A DNA stretch of 64,000 bases from JAFGVL01 sp963663245 (GTDB lineage Bacteria; Bacteroidota; Bacteroidia; Bacteroidales; Paludibacteraceae), in NCBI GenBank assembly GCA_963663245.1, contig OY760143.1, forward strand, positions 1,550,001-1,614,000, given 5' to 3'. Of the stretch, positions 52,865-61,592 are shown piece after piece (position 1 is the first letter of the stretch; each line of letters begins with the position of its first letter). Position numbers and translations under genes: made by a program. The notes beneath the pieces were generated by a model. That model searched no databases and had not been told where the DNA came from. It saw only the letters and a program-made list of their open reading frames with translations.

Positions 52865-53474
52865 TTGCAAATGTAATTAAAAATATTCACAATTGAAAAC
52901 AGACAAAAACCTCTAAAAATTTACTTTTGTAATCATCTAAAGATTCATTTGTAATTATAGTAGAATTCTTATATGCATGCAATAAACAATAATAGCAAAT
53001 ATTATCTATTATACATATAAACAAAAGGTTATGAATAAATAAAGCTATACTACAATGGGCTTATTTAATGGAATAAAAGTTCTAACAACTCTATTGGTAA
53101 GCATTCTAAAAAAAAGTACTAAATACGCTATTAATACAAAAACAATAACTTTACGATAAACCAATAACTATTTGATTTATTGGTAATTAATGATACATTT
53201 AACTGCTAATAGTAGTAGTTGTTAAATAAGTCCACTATAAACACAGATTTACTTAAACTATTTATTTACAATTAACACTTATATTTCTGATATACATATA
53301 CTTAGAAACTGTAAATAGGGATTGTGTTTTTAACAAAGCGTTAACACATGTACAGTTGTAATTGATTTACACCTGTAATGTATTTAAGTGTGTTTTTATT
53401 AATAAGTAGGCAGTTTACATCTGTAATGTGGCTATTGCTAAGTATATTTTTAATACGTATAGTTACATCTGTAA
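52865..53474. promoter_or_regulatory. Array of TTACA-N2-TGTAA palindromes in an 868-base gap
   Basis: Exact palindromes lie at 53367-53378, 53415-53426 and 53463-53474, spaced precisely 48 bases and sharing the extended string TGTAATGT. Near copies are GTACAGTTGTAA at 53350-53361, ATTCATTTGTAA at 52943-52954, TTACTTTTGTAA at 52921-52932 and TTGCAAATGTAA at 52865-52876. The last contains TACATTTG, the -7 box of the XRE gene on the minus strand, with TTTC at the -33 place (52895-52898). From 52842 to 53709 I see no convincing gene; the rest of this gap is AT-rich. Confidence 0.65.
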
Positions 53475-53651
53475 TGTTGTTTCGAGTAAATAAGCTAAAC
53501 TCCTACTCTAGCAGTAGAATTACTAGAAGTAACTTAATGGAGTAACCTATAATTATATATAAAATGCTCTATATTAAATATTTATACTATATATTACCCC
53601 TTTAGAAGCTCATATATCATATAAATTGGATAGTTGATAGGAAATAATGCA

Positions 53652-53685
53652 AAAAAAAAGGGCAATCTGAAATTATCAGACTGCC
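53652..53685 (-). terminator. Terminator of the zinc-ribbon gene
   Basis: GGGCA-TCTGA pairs with TCAGA-TGCCC around AATTA; read on the minus strand the inner mismatch is a G-T wobble and about nine T follow. Confidence 0.85.
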
Positions 53686-53709
53686 CTCTCCTCTATATAA
53701 AACTTTTAT

Positions 53710-54480
53710 TTATTCTTTATCTTCTTTTTCGATTCCAGCTAATTCACTATCAACTAAAATACGACCACAATATTCACAAACGATAATTTTCTTACGTAAA
53801 CGAATATCTAATTGTCTTTGAGGTGGAATTTTATTAAAACAACCTCCGCAAGCATCACGTTGAACATAAACAACTGCTAAACCATTACGTGCATTTTTAC
53901 GAATACGTTTAAATGCAGTTAGTAAACGAGCTTCTATTAGAGTCTCAACTTCTTTTGAACGCTCACGTAGTTTTTCTTCATCTTGTTTCGTTTCTGAAAC
54001 AATCTCATCTAACTCAGATTTCTTTTGAGTTAAATCTTCTTTTCTATCATCTATAAAAATAGTAGCTTGGTCAAGCTCTTCTTTTTTAATTTTTGATTGA
54101 GCTGAAAATTCTCTAATTCTTTTTTCAGCTAATTCAATCTCCAATTTTTTAAATTCAATTTCTTTAGATAAAAAATCAAATTCTCTATTGTTTCTTACGT
54201 TATTCTGCTGCTCTTCGTATTTTTCGATAAGCATTTTTGCTTCTTCAATCTCTATTTTCTTTCCTGATATCTCTGCATCAACTTCTTCAATATCAGCTTT
54301 ATTCTTCTCAATTCGGGTAGATAAACCAGCAATTTCATCTTCAAGGTCTTGTACTTCTAAAGGTAATTCTCCACGAAGTGTTTTTATCGTATCTATCTCA
54401 GAAGCAACTAATTGTAATTCATACAACGCTTTCAATTTCTCTTCAACGGTTATTTCCTTTGTTTCTGTTGCTTTTTCCAT
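53710..54480 (-). CDS. C4 zinc-ribbon coiled-coil protein
   Basis: Of 256 residues, about 15-180 form a long charged coiled coil. The C-terminus has the zinc ribbon CGGCFNKIPPQ and later CEYCGRILV (two CxxC pairs). This is the CT398/FlgZ-like or DUF164 family, a helical-hairpin plus zinc ribbon. It lies six bases after the Nif3 gene, its usual partner in many bacteria; the function of the pair is unknown. Confidence 0.88.
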   Translation of the reverse strand: MEKATETKEITVEEKLKALYELQLVASEIDTIKTLRGELPLEVQDLEDEIAGLSTRIEKNKADIEEVDAEISGKKIEIEEAKMLIEKYEEQQNNVRNNREFDFLSKEIEFKKLEIELAEKRIREFSAQSKIKKEELDQATIFIDDRKEDLTQKKSELDEIVSETKQDEEKLRERSKEVETLIEARLLTAFKRIRKNARNGLAVVYVQRDACGGCFNKIPPQRQLDIRLRKKIIVCEYCGRILVDSELAGIEKEDKE

Positions 54481-54486
54481 GTTCGT

Positions 54487-55587
54487 TTATAAATAATTAA
54501 TCGGATTTGTATTGATCTCTGAAAATCGGAGTGCAAATTTAGGGAATTTTTTCGTTAGTTGGTCAAAAATTATGTCTTTTGTATACTGTTCGGACTCAAA
54601 ATGTCCAATATCTGCTATTAATAGTCTTCCTTCAGGTAAAAAATAATCGTGATATTTAAAATCTGCAGAAACATATACATCGGCACCATTTCCAATTGCA
54701 GTATGCAGTAAGCCGGCTCCACTACCTCCACACAGTGCAATTTTATTAACTTTTTTATTAATAAATGCTGTGTGTTTAATATATTCAACCTTAAAGCATT
54801 CTTTTAGTTTTAATAAAAAATCTTTCTCTGACATTGTAGTTTCTAATTCTCCTATAATACCAAAACCAACAGAAGACCAATCGTTAGCTATAGAGATAAA
54901 ATCAAAAGCTGGTTCTTCGTATGGATGAATATCTAAAATTGCTTTAGTAACTTTTACCTTAAGGTATTCTGGTAATACTACTTCTAATCGTTTTTCTGAT
55001 TCGGCATGTATTTCATCTATTTTTCCAACAAAAGGATTCGCATTTTCATTTGCACGGAAAGTACCTTCTCCACTATTACTATAGCTACAAGAATCGTATT
55101 CCCCTATTTGACCTCCTCCAGCAAGAAAAATGGCAGTACGTACTTTTTCTAAATACTCATCAGGTACAAAGCAAACTAATTTTAATAAAGCATCTTTTCT
55201 AGTTTCTAGAATTCGAGTATTAAGTAAGCCAATTTTTTCAGCCATTTTAGCACTTACACCATTACTAACACTATCTAAATTAGTGTGTGAAGCATAAATT
55301 GCTATATTATTTTGTAAAGCTGTAATTACACATCGCTCTACCATATTTTTCCCTGTAATAGATTTCAATCCTTTAAAAATAAGAGGATGATGAGAAACAA
55401 TCATATTACAGTTATTATCAATAGCCTCTTGAATTACCTCTTCAGTAATATCTATACATATTAAAATTGCAGATAAATCCATAGAACGATTGCCGAGCAA
55501 TAATCCTGCATTGTCATAACTTTCTTGCAATGCTAAAGGAGCAAGCTCTTCTAAAGCTATACACACATCATTTACAGTAATTTTCAT
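54487..55587 (-). CDS. Nif3-like dinuclear metal centre hexameric protein
   Basis: The 366-residue protein is the long Nif3 form with a CutA-like insert (about residues 130-230, including LVCFVPDEYLEKVRTAIFLAGGGQIGEY and a DIHPYEEPAFD motif). Metal ligands are in MIVSHHPLIF (about 62-70), IYASHTNLD, and HFESEQY near the C-terminus. It has been called a GTP cyclohydrolase-like or metal-binding protein, but the function is unproven. It is followed by the zinc-ribbon gene with a six-base gap. Confidence 0.9.
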   Translation of the reverse strand: MKITVNDVCIALEELAPLALQESYDNAGLLLGNRSMDLSAILICIDITEEVIQEAIDNNCNMIVSHHPLIFKGLKSITGKNMVERCVITALQNNIAIYASHTNLDSVSNGVSAKMAEKIGLLNTRILETRKDALLKLVCFVPDEYLEKVRTAIFLAGGGQIGEYDSCSYSNSGEGTFRANENANPFVGKIDEIHAESEKRLEVVLPEYLKVKVTKAILDIHPYEEPAFDFISIANDWSSVGFGIIGELETTMSEKDFLLKLKECFKVEYIKHTAFINKKVNKIALCGGSGAGLLHTAIGNGADVYVSADFKYHDYFLPEGRLLIADIGHFESEQYTKDIIFDQLTKKFPKFALRFSEINTNPINYL

Positions 55588-55605
55588 TTTATAAAAAAAT
55601 AGTAA

Positions 55606-56346
55606 TTAGCAAAAGTAATATTTTTCGTAATAATAAGCTGCTGCTTTATCTAACAACCAAAGTAAATTACCCGAATTTGGAAAAATATGTGCTGCTGGAT
55701 ATTGTAAATAATTACCTTCTTTATGTAATATATCACTTACAATTTGAGCTTTATTATCATTGCTTACAAAAAAAACTACTTCTACTGCATTATTAATAAG
55801 TTTGCTTGTTAAAGTAACCCTTTTTTGTTGACTAATAGGATGCTCTGCAATTTCACAAAATTTCTCAGATTCTAATAAATTTAGTTGATTAGGAAAAATA
55901 CTAGCAGTATGCCCATCATCACCCATTCCTAATAAAATGAAATCAAAAACTGGTATTCCATTTTTTTGAGGCAATTGAGAAGAAAGCAGTTGTGCATAGC
56001 GTTCGGCTTCTTCTGTAGGATTATTTTCACCTATCATCCTTTCTGCATGTAAATCAATATCTGTTGGTAATAATGATTTGAATACACCATAATTACTTTC
56101 CTTGTCACTTTGGTGTACACAACGTTCATCTACCCAGTAAAATTGAACAACGTCCCAAGGGAAAGATTCTTTATATTTACTGCCAAGCATTTCAAATAAT
56201 ACTTTAGGACTATTTCCACCAGAAACAGCAATAAAAAATTTCTCATTCTTTTCTTTCTTTTTTAATGCGTTATTCTGTATAAGTTGAACTATTGTTTCAG
56301 ATGCTTGTAGTACATCTTCAACTATTTTAATCTGTTGTTGAATCAT
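55606..56346 (-). CDS. pgl: 6-phosphogluconolactonase
   Basis: The second step of the oxidative pentose phosphate path. The 246-residue enzyme has FIAVSGGNSPKVLFEML near residue 40, YWVDERCVHQSDKESNYG, and the active-site FDFILLGMGDDGHTASIFP near 140-160. It overlaps zwf by four bases, so the two are translated together. Confidence 0.93.
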   Translation of the reverse strand: MIQQQIKIVEDVLQASETIVQLIQNNALKKKEKNEKFFIAVSGGNSPKVLFEMLGSKYKESFPWDVVQFYWVDERCVHQSDKESNYGVFKSLLPTDIDLHAERMIGENNPTEEAERYAQLLSSQLPQKNGIPVFDFILLGMGDDGHTASIFPNQLNLLESEKFCEIAEHPISQQKRVTLTSKLINNAVEVVFFVSNDNKAQIVSDILHKEGNYLQYPAAHIFPNSGNLLWLLDKAAAYYYEKYYFC

Positions 56347-57863
56347 TGTTTCTTTTTAATTGGGTGCCATTTTTTAAAAATACTACCAGCTAAAGCACTA
56401 GCTTCTAATGGACCCCAAGTTCCACATTGGTAATTGTACAAGGGTAAATCATCTTGGTTTTTAAATGCATTTAAAATTGGATCTAAGAATTTCCAACTTA
56501 GTTTCAAAGCATCAGCTCTTGGATATAAGGTTGAATCTCCTATCATACAATCCAATAATAAACGTTCATATGCCTCAGGTATTGGGTTATCAGATAAATC
56601 TGAATATTCAAAGTCCATTAATACACTTTGTACTTTATAGCCAGCACCTGGTTTTTTCATCCCAAAACAGATACTCACACTTTCGTCTGGTTGAATACGC
56701 AAAATAATCATATTAGCACTTGTATCGTAACAGCGGTCTTTAAACAGAAGCATGGGTGCAGGTTTTAAATGAAGTACAACTTCTGTCAATCGTTCAGGCA
56801 TTTGCTTTCCTGTTGTTATTACAAAAGGGACACCACTCCACCGCCAATTATCAATAAATAATTTCATGGCACAAAATGTCTCTGTTTTTGACTTAGCACT
56901 TACTCCTTCTTCTTGAAGATAACCCTTTTGAATATCCCCTTCTACTTCTGTTTCAATGTACTGAGCTCTAACTACAGCTTCTTTTACTTCATTTTCATTT
57001 ATTGGACGTAAAGCCTGAAATACCTTTACTTTTTCTGCATGTATGGCTTCAGCCTCAAAGTTAACTGGAGGTTCCATAGCCACTACTGCTAAAATTTGCA
57101 TTAAGTGATTCTGAATCATATCTCGTAAAGCACCTGAGGTATCATAATAACCTCCACGACGACCGACTCCAATTTTTTCAGCAGATTTTATTTCTACTCG
57201 CTCAATATAACGCTGATTCCAAAGTGGTTCAAAAAAACTATTAGCAAAACGAGTAACAGTTATATTTTGAACTGTTTCTTTTCCTAGGTAATGATCGATA
57301 CGATAAATTTGCTTCTCTTCATAAGAATTATGCAATTTATCATCTAACTCTACTGCTGTAGCATAACTATAACCGAAAGGTTTCTCAACAATTACTCTTT
57401 TCCAACCTTCTTTTTGAGCTGTTAAGCCATAATACGATAAATTAGATGAAACAATATCATATAGAAATGGTGGTATTGAATAATAATAAATATAATTATG
57501 AGGGGTTTCTAATTCGTCTGATAATCTATCTACTCTTTTCTTTAAAATTTCAAAATCAGACCTTTCTTGATTATTTACTCTTTGGTAAAATACATTTTTT
57601 ATAAAATCAAGTTTTTTTTGCTGCACATCACCAAGGTCTATAAGAGCCTCTAATACGTAATTTCTATAAGACTCATCATTCAATTCTTTACTTCCTGTAC
57701 CTAATAAACCAAATCTCTCTGGTAACAAGTTGTCTAGGTATAATTGATACAATGCTGGGATCAATTTTCGTTTAGCTAAATCTCCGGTAGAACCAAAAAT
57801 AACTATAATTTGATTATCAATTTTATTTTTAGAAACGAAGGGGTTAATATCCTTTTTTTGCAT
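56343..57863 (-). CDS. zwf: Glucose-6-phosphate 1-dehydrogenase
   Basis: The first step of the oxidative pentose phosphate path. The 506-residue enzyme has the Rossmann start IVIFGSTGDLAKRKLIPALYQ, the catalytic RIDHYLGKETVQNI with the active-site His and Asp, and the substrate Lys in EKPFG. In many Bacteroidales gnd sits upstream, but here the upstream space holds only a pseudogene and a tRNA. Confidence 0.95.
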   Translation of the reverse strand: MQKKDINPFVSKNKIDNQIIVIFGSTGDLAKRKLIPALYQLYLDNLLPERFGLLGTGSKELNDESYRNYVLEALIDLGDVQQKKLDFIKNVFYQRVNNQERSDFEILKKRVDRLSDELETPHNYIYYYSIPPFLYDIVSSNLSYYGLTAQKEGWKRVIVEKPFGYSYATAVELDDKLHNSYEEKQIYRIDHYLGKETVQNITVTRFANSFFEPLWNQRYIERVEIKSAEKIGVGRRGGYYDTSGALRDMIQNHLMQILAVVAMEPPVNFEAEAIHAEKVKVFQALRPINENEVKEAVVRAQYIETEVEGDIQKGYLQEEGVSAKSKTETFCAMKLFIDNWRWSGVPFVITTGKQMPERLTEVVLHLKPAPMLLFKDRCYDTSANMIILRIQPDESVSICFGMKKPGAGYKVQSVLMDFEYSDLSDNPIPEAYERLLLDCMIGDSTLYPRADALKLSWKFLDPILNAFKNQDDLPLYNYQCGTWGPLEASALAGSIFKKWHPIKKKQ

Positions 57864-57918
57864 GTTTGAACGTATAATATTTTCAAATTTCTATTTTTTA
57901 GACTTTCAAATTTACAAA

Positions 57919-57948
57919 AAAAAGGATAAACTTTCGTATATCCTTTTT
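57919..57948 (-). terminator. Terminator downstream of the GIY-YIG pseudogene
   Basis: AAAAAGGATA (57919-57928) pairs with TATCCTTTTT (57939-57948) across 10 bases. On the minus strand it follows the decayed gene at 57992 and may be its old terminator. Confidence 0.65.
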
Positions 57949-57991
57949 AATTAAGTAACAAAATACTTAATTTATTAACTAGCATTTACAC

Positions 57992-58144
57992 TTAATAAGC
58001 TATTTTCTGCATGGAATACCGCTTTTTGTATACTTTGAATAACCTAGATTATGCCGTCTTAGCCTATCCTTCTATATTATTTGTTTGACCACAATAATAC
58101 TTATTTTTAATTGCACTATATAAAATGTATACTACGTATTTCAT
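57992..58144 (-). pseudogene. Decayed GIY-YIG endonuclease gene
   Basis: On the minus strand the ATG at 58144 opens MKYVVYILYSAIKNKYYCGQ, then TNNIEG and a stop at 58064-58066. This is the start of a small GIY-YIG (URI-type) nuclease. The same protein continues in another frame from 58065 as RLRRHNLGYSKYTKSGIPCRK and stops at 58000; a further shift at 58012 gives MQKIAY. So there are at least two indels and the C-terminal third is gone. GIY reads VYILY-YYCG, with Cys in place of the usual Ile or Val. About 150 bases remain of roughly 250-300. Confidence 0.8.
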
Positions 58145-58167
58145 TAATCTTAAGTTACTTAAAATAA

Positions 58168-58197
58168 AAAAAGGATAGATTTTAATCTATCCTTTTT
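58168..58197 (-). terminator. Terminator of tRNA-Pro
   Basis: AAAAAGGATAGAT pairs with ATCTATCCTTTTT across a short T-rich loop, seven bases past the tRNA 3' end on the minus strand. Confidence 0.8.
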
Positions 58198-58203
58198 ACA
58201 ACG

Positions 58204-58278
58204 TCGGGGTAGCGGGATTCGAACCCACGACCCCCTGCTCCCAAAGCAGGTGCGCTAACCGGACTGCGCTACACCCCG
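58204..58278 (-). tRNA. tRNA-Pro(TGG)
   Basis: The 75-base minus-strand gene folds as a normal cloverleaf: acceptor arms CGGGGTG and TACCCCG, the D arm with GCGCAGTCCGGTTAGCGC, anticodon stem CCTGC/GCAGG with loop TTTGGGA (anticodon TGG, reading CCA and probably all CCN), and a T arm with GGTTCGAATCC. The discriminator is A and the CCA end is not encoded. It has a perfect promoter and a terminator. Confidence 0.95.
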
Positions 58279-58292
58279 TTGTTTAACGGATG

Positions 58293-58323
58293 CAAAAGTA
58301 ATTACTTTTTCTTTACTCACAAA
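58293..58323 (-). promoter_or_regulatory. Promoter of tRNA-Pro
   Basis: On the minus strand TTTG (58320-58323), exactly 19 bases, then TACTTTTG (58293-58300): a full-consensus promoter whose start point falls just before the tRNA 5' end. Confidence 0.8.
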
Positions 58324-58334
58324 TATTTTTAAAC

Positions 58335-58342
58335 TATTTTTG
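58335..58342 (+). promoter_or_regulatory. -7 box of hemW
   Basis: TATTTTTG matches TAnnTTTG; TTTA at 58312-58315 is one base off the -33 box at the right spacing. It is back to back with the tRNA promoter and overlaps its -33 region. Confidence 0.6.
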
Positions 58343-58372
58343 TCAACTAACACAAGAAATATATTTTAAAAG

Positions 58373-59503
58373 TTGGCTGGCATATATATACATATACCAT
58401 TTTGCAAATCTCGCTGTTCTTATTGCGATTTTTACTCTACTATAAATACATCACTAAAAGATAGTCTTATTAAGTGTATATGTATTGAGTTAAAGCGTGA
58501 AAAAGAATATATTAATAACGATCCTATTAAAACGATTTATTTTGGAGGAGGCACTCCTTCTTTACTTAATAAAAAAGACTTTGATCAAATTTTTGACACG
58601 ATAAAAGAAAATTACAATTTAAATAATTGTACTGAAGTTACTCTAGAAGCAAACCCTGATGACTTAAATTTAGATTATATTTTAATGTTAAAACAACTCC
58701 CATTTAATAGAATTAGTATAGGAGTTCAGAGTTTTATCAATAGCGAATTAGAACTTATCAACAGAAGACACTCTGCAGAACAAGCCTCAGATGCTATAAA
58801 GCTTTGTCAATCAAATGGATTTGAGAACATTAGCATTGATTTAATATATGGATACCCTTCGCAACTTATCAACAACTTATCAACAAGTATAGATAAGATA
58901 CTGGAAATCAAACCTAAACATATATCTGCATATCATTTAACATACGAAAGAAATACCATTTTATACCGAAAGTTAATGAACAAAGAAATAAAAGCTATTG
59001 ATGAAGATACTAGTAACGAGATGTTTAATTTAGTAGTTGAAAAATTAAAAGAGCATAAGTATATACAATATGAAATCTCTAACTTTTCAAAATCTGGCTT
59101 CGAATCAAAACACAATTCATCTTATTGGAGTGGAGAAAAATACTTAGGCATTGGACCATCTGCTCACTCATATAACAAGGTTACAAGAAAATGGAACATT
59201 TCTGATATAAACAATTATATTAATAGAATTAAAAGTGAACAACAAATTTATGAAATTGAAATTCTTAGCAGAAATGAAAAATACAATGATTATATAATCA
59301 CGTCTTTACGAACATTAAAAGGTACCTCTATTAAATTTATAACAACTGAATTTGGAAAAGACTATCTAAGCCATTGTTTACAGTCTGCAGATAAACACAT
59401 AAACAGCAACAAGTTAGAAGTTTACGGCGAATATTTAAGATTAACAAAAAAAGGTATTTTATTATCAGATGGTATAATTGCTGAATTATTGTTTGTTGAC
59501 TAA
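58373..59503 (+). CDS. hemW: HemW-like radical SAM protein
   Basis: The 376-residue protein has the cluster motif CKSRCSYCDF (about 11-20), the glycine motif FGGGTPSLL, and VTLEANPDD. HemW inserts or chaperones heme; coproporphyrinogen III dehydrogenase HemN is the related enzyme, but length and motifs favour HemW. The start codon is TTG: in-frame stop TAA lies at 58367-58369, the first codon after it is AAG, and the protein begins with the family-standard MAGIYIHIPFC. No ATG start is possible without truncating the cluster site. Confidence 0.9.
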   Translation: MAGIYIHIPFCKSRCSYCDFYSTINTSLKDSLIKCICIELKREKEYINNDPIKTIYFGGGTPSLLNKKDFDQIFDTIKENYNLNNCTEVTLEANPDDLNLDYILMLKQLPFNRISIGVQSFINSELELINRRHSAEQASDAIKLCQSNGFENISIDLIYGYPSQLINNLSTSIDKILEIKPKHISAYHLTYERNTILYRKLMNKEIKAIDEDTSNEMFNLVVEKLKEHKYIQYEISNFSKSGFESKHNSSYWSGEKYLGIGPSAHSYNKVTRKWNISDINNYINRIKSEQQIYEIEILSRNEKYNDYIITSLRTLKGTSIKFITTEFGKDYLSHCLQSADKHINSNKLEVYGEYLRLTKKGILLSDGIIAELLFVD

Positions 59504-59558
59504 AAAATATTATTAAAAATCTTATCTTTGCAATCTTTGAATGATAAGATAATCTTCT

Positions 59559-61553
59559 ATGAAAATACGATTCCTAATATACCTATTAATTAGCATTCTA
59601 GCTTTTTCTTCCTGTAGTCTTTCCAGAAGACTAAAAAAAGCCAACCAAAAATATGAAATTGGAGAATATTATAATGCTGCTTTAATATACAAGAGAGTTC
59701 TTACTCAAATTCCATCAAGCGATAAGGAATTACGAGGAAAAGTAGCTTTTAAACTAGGAAATTGTTATCATTACATCAACCATAACACACGTGCTGATGG
59801 TGCCTATAGAAAAGCTTTCAGATACAACATTGCTGATAGTACTGCAAATCTATATTATGCTGAAATATTACGAAAAACAAAAAACTATAAAGAAGCTAAA
59901 GCATATTATAAAAAGTATTTAGATTATGATGAAAATCATAGCTGGGCATCAAACGGTGTTTTTTCTGCAGATAATGCTAGAAAATGGTATAAAATTGAAA
60001 GCCCTTATAAAATAAAGATTGCTTACCAGTTTAACTCACGAAGAGGTGATTTCTGCCCTGTAATTGGAGATGAAGATGGTACTACTGTCTATTTTACATC
60101 TTCTAGAAAGAATCAAGCAACAGGCTCTAAAATAAGTAAAATAACAGGTCAGAAAAATAATGATTTATTTATTGCTAAAAGGAATAATTCTGGAAAATGG
60201 GAAGATCCTACTCCCCTTCCTATAGAAATTAACACTGAGTTTGATGAAGGAGTATCGTGTTTTTCTCCAGACGGTAAAACGATGTACTTTACTCAATGTA
60301 GAAGCATACCAGGAATTACTTATGGAGCTGAAATATTTGTTTCTCAACGTGCTGGTGGAGAATGGACCACTCCTAAAAAGATAGTATTATTTGAAGATAG
60401 CACGATTACAACTGCTCATCCAGCCATAGATCCTAATAATAAATATTTATATTTCGTATCAGATAAAGATGGTGGTTATGGAGGTAAAGATATTTGGAGA
60501 GCACAAAAAATTAATGCCGTTGAATGGGGAGAACCTGAAAATCTTGGAAGCGATATTAACACTGAAGGAAATGAAATGTTCCCTTCCTTTAAAGCAGATG
60601 GTAGTTTCTATTTTTCATCTAACGGACACCCTGGTTATGGTGGGTTAGATCTATTTAAAGCCATACATAACCCAGATGAACCTGCTGAGTTTTCATCATG
60701 GATTGTAAAAAATATGCTTATCCCTATTAACTCTAGTGATGATGATTTTGGTATTAGTTTTATAGGAAACCTTAACAAAGGGTATTTCTCTTCAACCAGA
60801 AACCAACCCAAAGGCTACGATAACATTTATAGTTTTGAGATCCCAATAATTGAATACAGTGTTGAAGGAAAAGTGTTTGACAATAAAAATGAACCTATCT
60901 CTGATGCAACTATTCGAATAATTGGTAATGATGGAACAAATACAAAAGTTAGAGCCAAAAAAGATGGCACTTATCAATTTAAACTAAATAAAGACGTAAA
61001 ATACATAATGCAGGCTACTGCTAGAGGACACATCAATGAAAAGAATAATATATCAACAAACGACCCTAAAAACACAAAACTCAGCAATGTAAACTTTAAA
61101 CTTGCTGCCATCGGAAAACCTGTGAGTATTAATAATATCTTTTATGAATTTGGGAAATACACACTGAGCATTGAATCTGAAAATGCACTTAAGGGTCTTG
61201 TAAAAATGCTTACAGACAACCCCCATATTACAATTGAGATTGGTGCTCATACAGACATGGTTGGCTCTGAAGATATTAACTTATCATTATCTACAAAAAG
61301 AGCTGTTTCTGTTGTAGAATTTTTAATTAAATCAGGTATTGAAAAAGAAAGGTTAAGTGCTAAAGGCTATGGAGAAACTAAACCCGTAGTAGCTGATGAA
61401 GCTATGTCTCTTCAATATGACTTTTTGAAGATTGATGATATTCTAAATGAAGAATTCATCAAAAAACTTAATGAAAAACAAATGGAAATTGTCAATAAAA
61501 TAAACAGAAGAACAGAGTTTATGGTAATTAAAACTACCTATGGAATGTACTAG
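59559..61553 (+). CDS. PorE-like lipoprotein: TPR, WD40-like propeller, CRD and OmpA domain
   Basis: The 664-residue lipoprotein has a lipobox (AFSSC, Cys19) and four parts: TPR repeats (about 25-135), a PD40-type propeller (about 150-410; repeats such as FSPDGKTMYF, and YLYFVSDKDGGYGGKDIW), a carboxypeptidase-regulatory-like CRD (about 432-515), and an OmpA peptidoglycan-binding domain (about 530-655; EIGAHTDMVGS, LSTKRAVSVV, SAKGYGETKP). This is the same order as PorE of the type IX secretion system, though OmpA/PD40 paralogues are common, so the name is by architecture. -7 box TATCTTTG lies at 59523-59530. Confidence 0.85.
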   Translation: MKIRFLIYLLISILAFSSCSLSRRLKKANQKYEIGEYYNAALIYKRVLTQIPSSDKELRGKVAFKLGNCYHYINHNTRADGAYRKAFRYNIADSTANLYYAEILRKTKNYKEAKAYYKKYLDYDENHSWASNGVFSADNARKWYKIESPYKIKIAYQFNSRRGDFCPVIGDEDGTTVYFTSSRKNQATGSKISKITGQKNNDLFIAKRNNSGKWEDPTPLPIEINTEFDEGVSCFSPDGKTMYFTQCRSIPGITYGAEIFVSQRAGGEWTTPKKIVLFEDSTITTAHPAIDPNNKYLYFVSDKDGGYGGKDIWRAQKINAVEWGEPENLGSDINTEGNEMFPSFKADGSFYFSSNGHPGYGGLDLFKAIHNPDEPAEFSSWIVKNMLIPINSSDDDFGISFIGNLNKGYFSSTRNQPKGYDNIYSFEIPIIEYSVEGKVFDNKNEPISDATIRIIGNDGTNTKVRAKKDGTYQFKLNKDVKYIMQATARGHINEKNNISTNDPKNTKLSNVNFKLAAIGKPVSINNIFYEFGKYTLSIESENALKGLVKMLTDNPHITIEIGAHTDMVGSEDINLSLSTKRAVSVVEFLIKSGIEKERLSAKGYGETKPVVADEAMSLQYDFLKIDDILNEEFIKKLNEKQMEIVNKINRRTEFMVIKTTYGMY

Positions 61554-61592
61554 TGACTGTTCCAAAAAAAAACGATTCAACAATTATATTAT

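Noticed and set aside
53367..53474. CRISPR-like reading of the 48-base repeats
   Set aside because: Repeat is only 15 bases, palindromic across its full conserved core, with three copies, and no cas genes are in the window.
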